A stretch of 64,000 bases of DNA from Microbacterium galbinum (GTDB lineage: Bacteria; Actinomycetota; Actinomycetes; Actinomycetales; Microbacteriaceae), in assembly GCF_023101185.1 (NCBI RefSeq), contig NZ_CP078077.1, positions 1,083,630 to 1,147,629 of the forward strand. The letters run 5' to 3'. Positions 16,517-24,355 of this stretch are shown here, one piece after another. The translations under genes were made by a program, and so were the position numbers. The notes beneath the pieces were generated by a model, which was not told where the DNA came from, searched no databases, and saw only the letters and a list, made by a program, of their open reading frames with translations. The stretch's first letter is position 1, and every line of letters begins with the position of its first letter.

Positions 16517-16826
16517 GGGCAATTGTCGGATGCCGTGAACGGCGCGTTTGCCCGCCTGGGGATAAGTCTCCTCGGGCGGGGCCCTTCGACAAGCTCAGGG
16601 ACCCAGTCCCTGACCGGGTCACCGAGCCGCACCACCGAGTCACCGAGCCGCACCACCGGGTCACCGAGCCGCACCACCGGGTCACCGAGCCGCACTACCG
16701 GGTCGCCGAGCCGCACCACCGGGTCGCTGAGCCTGTCGAAGCGTCCCCCACGAGACGCAGCTCCCCGGGGAGGGGCCCTTCGACAAGCTCAGGGACCCAC
16801 TCCTCGAAACCGGGCCGCCACCCACG
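16517..16826. repeat. 21-bp tandem array flanked by inverted hairpin repeats; no gene
   Basis: Between 16615 and 16740 six consecutive 21-bp units occur, sharing the core gggtcaccgagccgcacca with single-base changes; the last one grades into gggtcgctgagcctgtcga. The array is flanked by cttcgacaagctcagggacc copies at about 16580-16606 and 16773-16800, which pair with the array's last unit. It is a minisatellite made by amplification of half of the common hairpin. Confidence 0.85.
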
Positions 16827-16830
16827 ACGA

Positions 16831-16861
16831 AGCCCCCGCAGACGTGCTGTCTGCGGGGGCT
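16831..16861 (-). terminator. Terminator hairpin of the MFS/amidohydrolase operon
   Basis: 13-bp arms agcccccgcagac and gtctgcgggggct with a 5-base loop, 25 bp after the MFS gene stop on the minus strand. Confidence 0.85.
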
Positions 16862-16885
16862 CGGCCGGTCTCGGTAGCGGGGGGT

Positions 16886-18196
16886 CTACTTCGAGACGAG
16901 CTCCGACGGGAGGTCCTTCGCCGTGGCGACGGCGCGATGCTGCCGCACGGTCATGGTGAGGATCGCGCCGACGATCATGATGCCGCCCGTGATGTACAGG
17001 GCGACGGTCGCGACGCCGGTCGTGTCCTTCACGAAGCCGATCAGGTACGGGGCGGCGAAGCCCGCGAGGTTTCCGGTCGAGTTGATGAGCGCGATACCGC
17101 CGGCGAGGGCGGTGCCAGCGAGCATCGAGGTCTGGAAGCTCCAGAAGATCGCCGGGATCGACAGGGCGCCCGCGTTGGCGAGGCACAGGCCGATGATTCC
17201 CCAGACGGGGTCGGTGCCCGCGATGATGCAGATCGCGAAGCCGGTGGCGCTGAGCAGGAAGGCCGCGGCGATGAACTTGCGGCGCTCGCCGGCGCGGTCC
17301 GACAGGTAGCCGAAAGTGACCATCGAGATGATCGCCGCAAGGCTGGGCAGCGCGCTGAGGAAGCCGATCTGCACGGTGTCGGTGATGCCCAGGTCGCCGA
17401 TGAGTGTCGGCAGCCAGAAGCTGATGCCGTACAGAGCGAAGTTGTACGAGAAGTACACGGCGGTGAGCAGCCAGATCAGCTTGCTGGTGAAGACCTTGCG
17501 CAGAGGGGTCTCGGCCTCGTCAACGCGTTCGGCGGCGAGGAGGGAGCCGAGGCGATCGCGCTCGGGTTCGGTGAGCCAGGTGACCTTGCGGTAGTCCTCC
17601 TGAAGGCAGAAGAGGATGACGATACCGAGGAGCACGGTGGGGATCGCCTCGATCACGAACAGCCACTGCCAGCCGGTGTGGCCCCAGACGCCGTCCATGC
17701 CGCTGAGGATGAAGCCCGAGACGGGGCCGCCGATGAGGCCCGACGAGGCGAGCGCGATGTAGAAGATGCCCCAGGCACGTCCGCGGCGGCTGGCCGGGAA
17801 CCAGTGCGCCATGTAGAAGAGGATGCCGGGGATGAAGCCGGCCTCGGCGACACCGAGCAGGAAGCGCAGCAGGTAGAACATCCACTCGCTGTCGACGATG
17901 AACATGAGGCCCGAGATCAGGCCCCAGGTGATCATGATGCGGGCGATCCACTTGCGCGCGCCGACCTTGGCGAGGATGAGGTTCGAGGGGATCTCGAAGA
18001 TGAAGTATCCGATGAAGAACAGGCCGGCGCCGAGACCGTAGACCACGTTCGAGAAGCCGAGGTCGGCGCTCATCGTGGCCTGCGCGTAGCCGATGTTCAC
18101 ACGGTCGAGGTACGAGAGGAAGAAGCCGAGCATCGCGAGCGGGAGCACGCGCAGCATCACCTTCCGGAAGAGCTTGTCGTCGTTGACGGTCGTCAT
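16886..18196 (-). CDS. MFS transporter, anion:cation symporter type
   Basis: A 436-residue major facilitator with about 12 membrane helices. Residues 20-60 contain GFFLSYLDRVNIGYAQATM, a typical ACS-subfamily opening (hexuronate, galactonate, tartrate, phthalate carriers), followed by FEIPSNLILAKVGARKW. Later LLRFLLGVAEAGFIPGILFY and the GYLSDRAGERRKF loop are family motifs. It is the last gene of the minus-strand half of the acid-sugar cluster and probably brings in a sugar acid or lactone by proton symport. The gap to the amidohydrolase is 41 bp. Confidence 0.9.
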   Translation of the reverse strand: MTTVNDDKLFRKVMLRVLPLAMLGFFLSYLDRVNIGYAQATMSADLGFSNVVYGLGAGLFFIGYFIFEIPSNLILAKVGARKWIARIMITWGLISGLMFIVDSEWMFYLLRFLLGVAEAGFIPGILFYMAHWFPASRRGRAWGIFYIALASSGLIGGPVSGFILSGMDGVWGHTGWQWLFVIEAIPTVLLGIVILFCLQEDYRKVTWLTEPERDRLGSLLAAERVDEAETPLRKVFTSKLIWLLTAVYFSYNFALYGISFWLPTLIGDLGITDTVQIGFLSALPSLAAIISMVTFGYLSDRAGERRKFIAAAFLLSATGFAICIIAGTDPVWGIIGLCLANAGALSIPAIFWSFQTSMLAGTALAGGIALINSTGNLAGFAAPYLIGFVKDTTGVATVALYITGGIMIVGAILTMTVRQHRAVATAKDLPSELVSK

Positions 18197-18237
18197 GAGG
18201 GTCCTTCGTCGGTTCAGAGGGGGTGTCGGGTAACGGG

Positions 18238-19209
18238 TCAGACGGCGGGTACGTCGAGTCGGTAGACCCGCGCGGCGGTGCCGTGGAAGAGGGCGTCGAG
18301 TCCCGCGGCGTCGAGGCCGGCGGCACCGGTGAGGATCGTGTCCATCACCTCGTCGAAGTCGGGGGCGGTCAGGGTCGCGACCGGCATGTTGGAGGCGAAC
18401 AGCGCGCGGTCGGCGCCGAAGATCGCGAGGGTGTCGCGCACGACCTCCTCGTTGGAGGGGCGGTCCCAGCGGTTGCGGTACAGGCCGAGCTCCGACACCT
18501 TGACGGCGGTGCCGGGCAGCGCGGCGAGGCGTTCCATGCCGTCGCGCCAGACGCGCAGGGCGTCGGCGTCGCGATCGAGCGGCAGGCCGCAGTGGTTGAT
18601 CACGACGGTCAGCTCGGGGAAGTCCGCGAGGACGTCGGCCGCTTCGGCGAGGTGGTAGTACGGCACGCGCAGGTCCCACGAGAACCCGTGCGCCGCCAGC
18701 GCCGCGATGCCCTCGACCCACGCGGGGTCGTGGAGGGTGCCGGGGCCCGTCGCGGTCTCGTCGGCTCGTGCGGCGATGACGGGCTTCGAGCGGATGCCGC
18801 GCACGATGGAGCGCTGCGCGTGCCCGGCGAGCACCTCATCGCGGTCGGGCTGCAGGAAACCGACGTGAGCCACGGCGGCGATCGGGAAGCGTCCGCCGGT
18901 GGCGTCGCTGAGCCCCTGCAGGAAGTCGTCCTCCGCGACCTGTTCGCTGCGGCTGCGCTCGGCCTCGCAGTGCACGGTGCCGAGGATGGTCCAGCCCGCG
19001 GTCTCGGCGAGGTACTCGCGCGGCAGGAAGGTGCGGCGCATCGCGTTGTAGTCGCCGAGGAAGAACTGCTCGTTGTACTCGTCCTGGATCCAGGGCCAGT
19101 GGCCGTCGCCGTCGAGGTCCCAGAAGTGGTGGTGCGCGTCGATGATGCGCAGATCGTGCCCCTCGGGGAGGCGCGCGTCCTGGATCCGGCGAGCGTTCTC
19201 GATGCTCAC
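18238..19209 (-). CDS. Amidohydrolase family 2 protein, probable sugar lactonase
   Basis: A 323-residue TIM-barrel hydrolase. The N-terminal metal motif IIDAHHHFWDLDGDGHWPW, with the HxH pair and the FWD word, is typical of the lactonase branch of amidohydrolase family 2 (fuconolactonase and rhamnonolactonase relatives). Further motifs are AHVGFLQPDRD, VVINHCGLPLDRD and FASNMPVATLTAPDFDE. It likely opens a sugar-acid lactone. It overlaps the SAF oxidoreductase stop by four bases, so the two are co-translated. A dicarboxylate-type decarboxylase role is a less likely alternative. Confidence 0.85.
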   Translation of the reverse strand: MSIENARRIQDARLPEGHDLRIIDAHHHFWDLDGDGHWPWIQDEYNEQFFLGDYNAMRRTFLPREYLAETAGWTILGTVHCEAERSRSEQVAEDDFLQGLSDATGGRFPIAAVAHVGFLQPDRDEVLAGHAQRSIVRGIRSKPVIAARADETATGPGTLHDPAWVEGIAALAAHGFSWDLRVPYYHLAEAADVLADFPELTVVINHCGLPLDRDADALRVWRDGMERLAALPGTAVKVSELGLYRNRWDRPSNEEVVRDTLAIFGADRALFASNMPVATLTAPDFDEVMDTILTGAAGLDAAGLDALFHGTAARVYRLDVPAV

Positions 19210-20504
19210 AGCCGCACACCCTCCACGAAGGCGGTGCGCACGTCATCGGCCACGCCCGCGAGGTCGGCGAGGCGGATGAGCTCGCCCTCGGCGATGTCGC
19301 GCACGAGGCGTGCGCCGGAGAGCAGGTAGTAGGCGGCCGCGAGCGTGTCGTCGGCGTCGGTGACGGCATCCGCCCGATCGATGATGACGGGTGCGACGCC
19401 GTCGATCTCGTGGTGGTGACCGCGCACCTCGAACGTCTCTCCCGCGGCGAGCGCACGGGCGGCGCGAGCGGCGAGCACCGTATGGTGCCGGGGCTCGGCG
19501 AAGGTCGAGGTGCCCTCGACCAGAGCGTCGATCGTGAGCGGGGTCTCGACGCCCATGAAGTGGTACGGCCAGTAGATGCAGGCGTAGCGGCCCGAGCGCG
19601 AGACGATGTGGCCCTTGCCGGCGAGCAGGTCCCAGGTCTCGGGGTCGCCGGTGGTGACGATCGCGAACACGCCGCCGGCGAAGCTCGTCTCGCCGGGCAG
19701 GCGCAATGCCGAGAACACGTCGACCGTGCGGTCGGTGCCGATGATGCCGCCGTCGGCCCGGCGGGCGTAGATGTCGGCCAGCTCGCTGGGGCGGGCGACG
19801 GGGTAGTGCATGCGCTCGGTGTCGGCGGTGGCGCCGGCGTAGAGCGAGACGACGGCCATCTCGCAGGAGTCGGCGGCGGCGGCGCGCTTGAGCGGTGCGA
19901 CGACGGATGCCCGGGCGGCGAGCGTCTTGTCGATGTTGTCGCCGAGGAACAGGTGGTCGGTGAGGGCGGATGCCTCGATCCGCTCGCCCTGCTGCTCGAG
20001 CACTCCGGTGGCGGGGTCGAAGACGAGATCGTACTCGCCGGACTTGCCGAGGGCGACGACCTCGAGGCCGACGCGCTCGACCCAGTCGAGCAGGCGCAGC
20101 AGGTTGGCGGGCTGGTCGCCGTCGCCGGGCAGGTAGCCGACGCCCTGGGCGCGGGCGGCGCGCGAGAGCGAGACACCGGCGACGCTCTCGATCTCCTTGC
20201 TGACCATGACGACGTGGATGCCGCGCTCGATGGCCTCGGCGGCGTAGCGGTAGCCCGCCTCGACGCGACCCGAAGCTTCGACGAGCACATCGATCTCGTC
20301 CCAACGGACGTCGTCGTGGCCGGGGATCGGCTCGGCGTCGGGGAGGCCGCCGAGGTCGGCGATGAGGGTGCGCACGCCGTCGACGTCGGGGTCGATGAGC
20401 TGCGTGGCCGTCATACGGTCGATCGAGCGCAGCTGGGAGAGGAACGTGCGGCCGAAACCTCCGCGTGCGCCGGTGAGAGCGACGCGGATAGGAGCGCGGG
20501 TCAT
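19206..20504 (-). CDS. NAD(P)-dependent oxidoreductase with C-terminal SAF domain
   Basis: A 432-residue protein with a homoserine-dehydrogenase-like N-terminus. The nucleotide motif is VALTGARGGFGRTFLSQL, followed by DVLVEASGRVEAGYRYAAEA and IHVVMVSKEIESV. The C-terminal third (VLAARAARALAAGETFEVRG to VRDIAEGELIRL) has the SAF pattern seen in AFP/NeuB-like and FlgA-like proteins. Homologues annotated only as SAF-domain oxidoreductases occur beside sugar-acid genes; to my knowledge the reaction is uncharacterised. As first gene of the minus-strand operon it faces the kinase/aldolase operon, so it probably oxidises or reduces an acid-sugar intermediate. Confidence 0.8.
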   Translation of the reverse strand: MTRAPIRVALTGARGGFGRTFLSQLRSIDRMTATQLIDPDVDGVRTLIADLGGLPDAEPIPGHDDVRWDEIDVLVEASGRVEAGYRYAAEAIERGIHVVMVSKEIESVAGVSLSRAARAQGVGYLPGDGDQPANLLRLLDWVERVGLEVVALGKSGEYDLVFDPATGVLEQQGERIEASALTDHLFLGDNIDKTLAARASVVAPLKRAAAADSCEMAVVSLYAGATADTERMHYPVARPSELADIYARRADGGIIGTDRTVDVFSALRLPGETSFAGGVFAIVTTGDPETWDLLAGKGHIVSRSGRYACIYWPYHFMGVETPLTIDALVEGTSTFAEPRHHTVLAARAARALAAGETFEVRGHHHEIDGVAPVIIDRADAVTDADDTLAAAYYLLSGARLVRDIAEGELIRLADLAGVADDVRTAFVEGVRL

Positions 20505-20584
20505 CGGTGGTCCCCTCTGCACGGGACGTTCCGTGCGGTCGTACGAGAGCTGCGGGAGCGGGTTCTCCCTGCGGCCTCGAACAC

Positions 20585-20633
20585 TGTTTCACAGTCGTAA
20601 ACATTTCTCAAATTTGTTCACAACAGTTCACAC
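20585..20633. promoter_or_regulatory. Probable DeoR operator cluster in the divergent acid-sugar promoter
   Basis: The 166-bp gap between the oxidoreductase and kinase genes contains an AT-rich island in otherwise GC-rich DNA. It holds the repeated word TTCACA: tgtttcacag (20585-20594), ttgttcacaa (20614-20623) and agttcacac (20625-20633). The two latter form a direct repeat of 10-11 bp spacing. Repeated words of this kind fit DeoR operators, and the DeoR gene is the third gene of the plus-strand operon. Confidence 0.6.
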
Positions 20634-20670
20634 GTGATGGAATGGGGGCACCCACTCCCGAGGAGGAACC

Positions 20671-21918
20671 GTGATCGACATCGGCGCCGTCGCAGACGAC
20701 TTCACCGGCGCGACCGACCTCGCCATCGCGCTGCGCCAGCGCGGGTTCCGCGCGGTCGTCTCGATCGAGGACGCCCCGCTCGACCCGGCCGAGCTCGGCG
20801 ATGCGGATGCCGTCGTCGTCGCCCTCAAGACCCGCACCGCCCCCGTCGGAGACGCGGTCGCCCAGTCCCTCCGCGCCGTGCGCGCCCTCGAGGCCCTCGG
20901 CTCCCGCCGCTACTACGTGAAGTACTGCTCGACCTTCGACTCCACACCCGAGGGCAACATCGGCCCGATCCTCGACGCCGTGCTCGACGAACTCGGCGAG
21001 ACCCGCACGATCGTCGTGCCCTCGTTCCCCGACAACGGCCGCACCGTCTACCGCGGACACCTGTTCGTGCACGACGAGCTCCTCGAGCACTCCCCCATGC
21101 GACAGCATCCGCTCACACCGATGACGCAGTCGCGCCTGCGCGACATCCTCGCCCCGCAGTCCGCGCGCCCGATCCACGAGGTGGGGGCGGATGCCGTGTG
21201 GGCGGGCCCGGCGGCCCTGCGCAACGCCCTCGGCTCCGAGCCGGCCGGCTACACCGTCGTCGACGCGATGACCGACGCCGATCTCGAGACCATCGCGACC
21301 GCCGTCTCGGACTGGCGCGTCGTCACCGGCGGGGCGGGTCTCGCCCTCGGGATGACCGGACCGCGCCCCGGCACCCTCTCCCAGATCGAGGTTACCCCCG
21401 GCCGCCGCCTGATCGTGTGCGGCAGCGCCTCGGCGAAGACCCGCGCGCAGATCGCGCACGCCGCTCACACGCTCCCCAGCCGCAAGCTCGACATCGAGGC
21501 GATCGCAGACAATCCCGAGCAGGTCGTGGCCGACACGGTCTCGTGGCTCGAGACGCTCGACGCCGACAGCATCCCGCTCGTCTACACCGTCGGGTCGCTC
21601 GACGACATCCGCCGCGGCCCTGAGGGCAACACCGTCTCCGGCCGGATCGAGGAAGTGCTCTCGGCGATCGTCGACCGCGCCACCGCCGAACTCGGCGTCA
21701 CCCAGGTGATCGTCGCCGGCGGCGAGACCTCGGGCGCGGTCGTGCAGCGCCTCGGCATCCAGCGTCTGCTGATCGGACCGCGCATCGCCCCCGGCGTGTG
21801 CTGGAGCGCCGCCGAAACCGCGCACGGCCCCGTCACCATCGCTCTCAAGTCGGGCAACTTCGGCGCCGACGACATGTTCACCACCGCCTGGAGGGCGCTC
21901 GATGACCACTCCCACTGA
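20671..21918 (+). CDS. DUF1537 four-carbon acid-sugar kinase (OtnK-like)
   Basis: A 415-residue kinase of the DUF1537 family. The N-terminal domain opens with IGAVADDFTGATDLAIALRQ, then VVALKTRTAP and YVKYCSTFDSTPEGNIGPI. The C-terminal nucleotide-binding domain contains TVIVAGGETSGAVVQRL-like sequence (VIVAGGETSGAVVQRLG) and MTIALKSGNFG-like VTIALKSGNFGADDMF. Family members phosphorylate 3-oxo-tetronate, threonate, erythronate or related acids. The GTG at 20671 follows a strong AGGAGG. The 3' end overlaps the aldolase start by 17 bp. The usual pairing of this kinase with a class II aldolase supports an OtnK/OtnC-like decarboxylating module. Confidence 0.92.
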   Translation: MIDIGAVADDFTGATDLAIALRQRGFRAVVSIEDAPLDPAELGDADAVVVALKTRTAPVGDAVAQSLRAVRALEALGSRRYYVKYCSTFDSTPEGNIGPILDAVLDELGETRTIVVPSFPDNGRTVYRGHLFVHDELLEHSPMRQHPLTPMTQSRLRDILAPQSARPIHEVGADAVWAGPAALRNALGSEPAGYTVVDAMTDADLETIATAVSDWRVVTGGAGLALGMTGPRPGTLSQIEVTPGRRLIVCGSASAKTRAQIAHAAHTLPSRKLDIEAIADNPEQVVADTVSWLETLDADSIPLVYTVGSLDDIRRGPEGNTVSGRIEEVLSAIVDRATAELGVTQVIVAGGETSGAVVQRLGIQRLLIGPRIAPGVCWSAAETAHGPVTIALKSGNFGADDMFTTAWRALDDHSH

Positions 21919-22558
21919 CGCACTCATCGCGGCCGGCGCACGCGTCGCCGCCGCCGGCATCAGCCCCGGCAGCAGCGGCAACGTCAGCATCCGCGTCGAC
22001 GACGTCGTGTACATGACCGGCACCGGCACCGACCTCGGCCGCCTCACCGACGCCGACATCGCGGTCGTCACCCGCGGCGGCGAGCACCTGCGCGGCGCGA
22101 AGCCGTCGAAAGAACTCAGCCTGCACCTCGCGTTCTACGCCAAGAACGTCGAGCACACCGCCGTCGTGCACCTGCACTCGCCGTTCGCGGTCGCCGCGAG
22201 CTGCCTCGAGCCATGGTCCGAGTACAGCGCCATCCCGCCCCTCACCCCCTACTTCGTGATGCGCGTCGGCCAGACGCCGCTGGTGCCGTTCCGCGTGCCG
22301 GGCGACCCCGACCTGGCCGCGCAGATGCTCGCGCTGCCCGGCCCGTTCCGCGCCGCACTGCTCGCGAACCACGGTCAGATCGTCTCGGCACCGGGCCTCG
22401 ATGCCGCCGTCGAAGCGGCGATCGAGCTCGAGGAGGCGTGCCGCATCGCACTGCTCACCAACGGCAAGCCCCGCCGCCTGTTGCCGCCGGAAGACGTGCG
22501 CGCCCTCGCCGACCGCTGGGGCACCCCCTGGACCGAGGAATCCACCCTCGTTCGCTAG
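21902..22558 (+). CDS. Class II aldolase/adducin family protein (OtnC-like)
   Basis: A 218-residue class II aldolase. The phosphate-binding GISPGSSGNVSIR and YMTGTGTDLG segments are near the N-terminus. Zinc ligands appear in VHLHSPFAV (HLH) and the C-terminal ANHGQIVSAPG. The catalytic glutamate is likely in the AKPSKELSLHL region. Next to a DUF1537 kinase, such enzymes decarboxylate or cleave the phosphorylated keto acid; 3-oxo-tetronate 4-phosphate decarboxylase (OtnC) is the closest described partner. It overlaps the kinase gene and is 12 bp before the DeoR gene. Confidence 0.88.
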   Translation: MTTPTDALIAAGARVAAAGISPGSSGNVSIRVDDVVYMTGTGTDLGRLTDADIAVVTRGGEHLRGAKPSKELSLHLAFYAKNVEHTAVVHLHSPFAVAASCLEPWSEYSAIPPLTPYFVMRVGQTPLVPFRVPGDPDLAAQMLALPGPFRAALLANHGQIVSAPGLDAAVEAAIELEEACRIALLTNGKPRRLLPPEDVRALADRWGTPWTEESTLVR

Positions 22559-22570
22559 GCTGACGACGAC

Positions 22571-23371
22571 ATGACCCCCTCCGACGACGCCACCGCCACG
22601 CCGCTCATCCCCGAGCAGCGGCGTGAGCTGATCGTCAAGCACCTGCGCCGCGAGGGCGTGCTCAGCTACCGCCAGCTCACCGGCATCCTCGGCGTCAGCC
22701 ACATGACGATCCGGCGCGACATCGCCGTGCTCGAAGAGGCCGGCCGCGTGCTCGCGACCCCCGGCGGAGCGAAGATCGCCTCGCGCCTGGTCACCGAGCC
22801 GTCGCGGTTCGAGAAGGCTCGGCAGGACGTCGCCGAGAAGGACGCGATGGCCCGCCACGCGGCATCCCTCGTCACCGAGTCGATGACCATCTACCTCGAC
22901 GCCGGCACGACCATCCAGGCGATGCGCCCGCACCTCGAGACGGTGCAGGACCTCACGGTCGTGACCAACGACCTCGCGATCATCGCCGCGTTCCTCGACC
23001 ACCCCACCGCCGACATCATCGCCATCGGCGGACGCGTCGAGAAGGCCAACCAGTCGACCACCGGGCGTCTCGCCGCTCTCACGCTGCACGAGCTGTCGAT
23101 CGACATCGCCTTCCTCTCGTCGTCGTCGTGGGATCTGCGCCGCGGCGTCACGACCCCGACCGAGTCGAAGATCGCCCCGAAGACCGCGGCGATCGAGAGC
23201 GCGAGCGAGACGGTGCTCGTGGCCGGCAGCTCGAAGTACGGCTCGTTCGGCCGCTACCGGGTGTTCGACCTCGAAGACCTCGACGTGATCGTCACCGATG
23301 CGGGCCTGAGCGACGCCACCGCCGCCGGCATCGAAGAGCGCGGCGTCACGGTCGTCCGCACCGGCGTCTAG
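22571..23371 (+). CDS. DeoR-family transcriptional regulator
   Basis: A 266-residue DeoR-type regulator. The N-terminal winged helix reads EQRRELIVKHLRREGVLSYR, then LTGILGVSHMTIRRDIAVLE, with the family's MTIRRDI word. The C-terminal sugar-phosphate sensor domain contains IYLDAGTTIQAM, VVTNDLAI, IAIGGRVEKANQS and the terminal VTDAGLSD. It is the last gene of the plus-strand acid-sugar operon, so it autoregulates and probably binds the TTCACA words at 20585-20633. The inducer is likely a phosphorylated acid-sugar intermediate. Confidence 0.9.
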   Translation: MTPSDDATATPLIPEQRRELIVKHLRREGVLSYRQLTGILGVSHMTIRRDIAVLEEAGRVLATPGGAKIASRLVTEPSRFEKARQDVAEKDAMARHAASLVTESMTIYLDAGTTIQAMRPHLETVQDLTVVTNDLAIIAAFLDHPTADIIAIGGRVEKANQSTTGRLAALTLHELSIDIAFLSSSSWDLRRGVTTPTESKIAPKTAAIESASETVLVAGSSKYGSFGRYRVFDLEDLDVIVTDAGLSDATAAGIEERGVTVVRTGV

Positions 23372-23378
23372 CCCCGTC

Positions 23379-23506
23379 GGGGCCCTTCGACAAGCTCAGG
23401 GACCCAGTTCCTGAGACGGCTACGCCGAGCCACCGGCTGGGTCGCTGAGCCACTGACTGGGTCGCTGATCCACTGACTGGGTCGCTGAGCCTGTCGAAGC
23501 GTCCCC
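23379..23506. repeat. Hairpin repeat with 20-bp tandem units between convergent genes
   Basis: cttcgacaagctcagggacc at 23383-23402 faces three 20-bp units starting ctgggtcgctgag at 23437, 23457 and 23477. The last ends in gcctgtcgaagcgtcc, pairing with the first arm. It sits between the convergent DeoR and amidotransferase genes and may serve as a bidirectional terminator. Confidence 0.8.
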
Positions 23507-23518
23507 CAAGGGACACCC

Positions 23519-24217
23519 CTACGCCATCAACTCCCCCGCATGCACCGCCCGCAGCAGCGCGCCGAACTGAGTCGCAGCGGTGAGCGGATGCTCGGGATGC
23601 CACTGCACCCCCAGCAGGGGCAGGGTCTCGTGGGCGATGGCCTCGATCACGCCATCGCCCGATCGCGTGAGCACCACGAGCCCCTCGCCGAGTTCGTCGA
23701 TGGCCTGATGGTGCGTGCACAGCGCAGGCGGCGCGAGGCCCGGCGCGACGGCGGCGAAGTCGAGTGTCGTGGGGATGAACGGCTCCGCCCCCGGCCCCCG
23801 GTGCCCGGGAACGTGCTGCAACAGACTCCCGCCGAGGGCCACGTTGAGAAGCTGATGCCCTCGGCACAGTCCGAGCAGCGGGCGCCCGGCACCGACGGCA
23901 TCCATGATCACGGCGATCTGCAGCCGGTCGGCCCGGCGTTCATACGGCGACCTTCGCGGTCGGCGGTCCTGCTGACCGTAGAGTCCGGGTTCGATGTCGT
24001 CGCCGCCGAGGATCACGACCACATCGGCCTCTCGCGAGGCCTGCCGCAGCTCGGCCTCGGGGTCTTCGGCCGCGGCGTGCAGCGAGGCGGTCCATCCGAG
24101 CCCCTCGACGGCGGTGACGGCCGCCTCGTTGAGCGAGTCGAGGAGGGCCTGGTATCCGGCGGCGGCGCGGGGACGGTGGGTGCGCACATGGAAGAGAGCG
24201 ACGTGCGGGGCGGTCAT
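23519..24217 (-). CDS. Class I glutamine amidotransferase-like hydrolase (peptidase C26, PuuD-like)
   Basis: A 232-residue gamma-glutamyl hydrolase-like protein. Landmarks are VVILGGDDIEPGLYG, the nucleophile cysteine in LLGLCRGHQLLNVALGGSL, the mid-domain LCTHHQAIDEL and the catalytic histidine/glutamate in LGVQWHPEHPLT. The family includes gamma-glutamyl-GABA hydrolase PuuD and related polyamine or antibiotic-processing enzymes. No other polyamine gene is close. It diverges from a LysR regulator with a shared 138-bp promoter region, so the regulator likely controls it. The stop lies just past the intergenic repeat. Confidence 0.85.
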   Translation of the reverse strand: MTAPHVALFHVRTHRPRAAAGYQALLDSLNEAAVTAVEGLGWTASLHAAAEDPEAELRQASREADVVVILGGDDIEPGLYGQQDRRPRRSPYERRADRLQIAVIMDAVGAGRPLLGLCRGHQLLNVALGGSLLQHVPGHRGPGAEPFIPTTLDFAAVAPGLAPPALCTHHQAIDELGEGLVVLTRSGDGVIEAIAHETLPLLGVQWHPEHPLTAATQFGALLRAVHAGELMA

Positions 24218-24265
24218 GCGGATGCCTCGGTCATGGGTACTCCTCCAGCACCAGGAAACCGTGCG

Positions 24266-24291
24266 AATAACCCCAGGTCAAATGCGTTATT
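24266..24291. promoter_or_regulatory. Inverted repeat AATAAC-N14-GTTATT, probable LysR operator
   Basis: Perfect 6-bp arms separated by 14 bases lie in the gap between the C26 hydrolase and LysR genes. A second small dyad (tacgagacacgta) lies near 24332-24344. Divergent LysR promoters usually carry such dyads, so this is a plausible binding site. Confidence 0.55.
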
Positions 24292-24355
24292 GATACCTTT
24301 TCGCTCGCAATCTGCCCGTAACGGAGCGGTAATACGAGACACGTATCGTGCCCTC

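Noticed and set aside
16615..16740. Possible CRISPR-like array
   Set aside because: The 21-bp units are contiguous with no unique spacers, and no cas gene is present. It is a minisatellite derived from the hairpin repeat.
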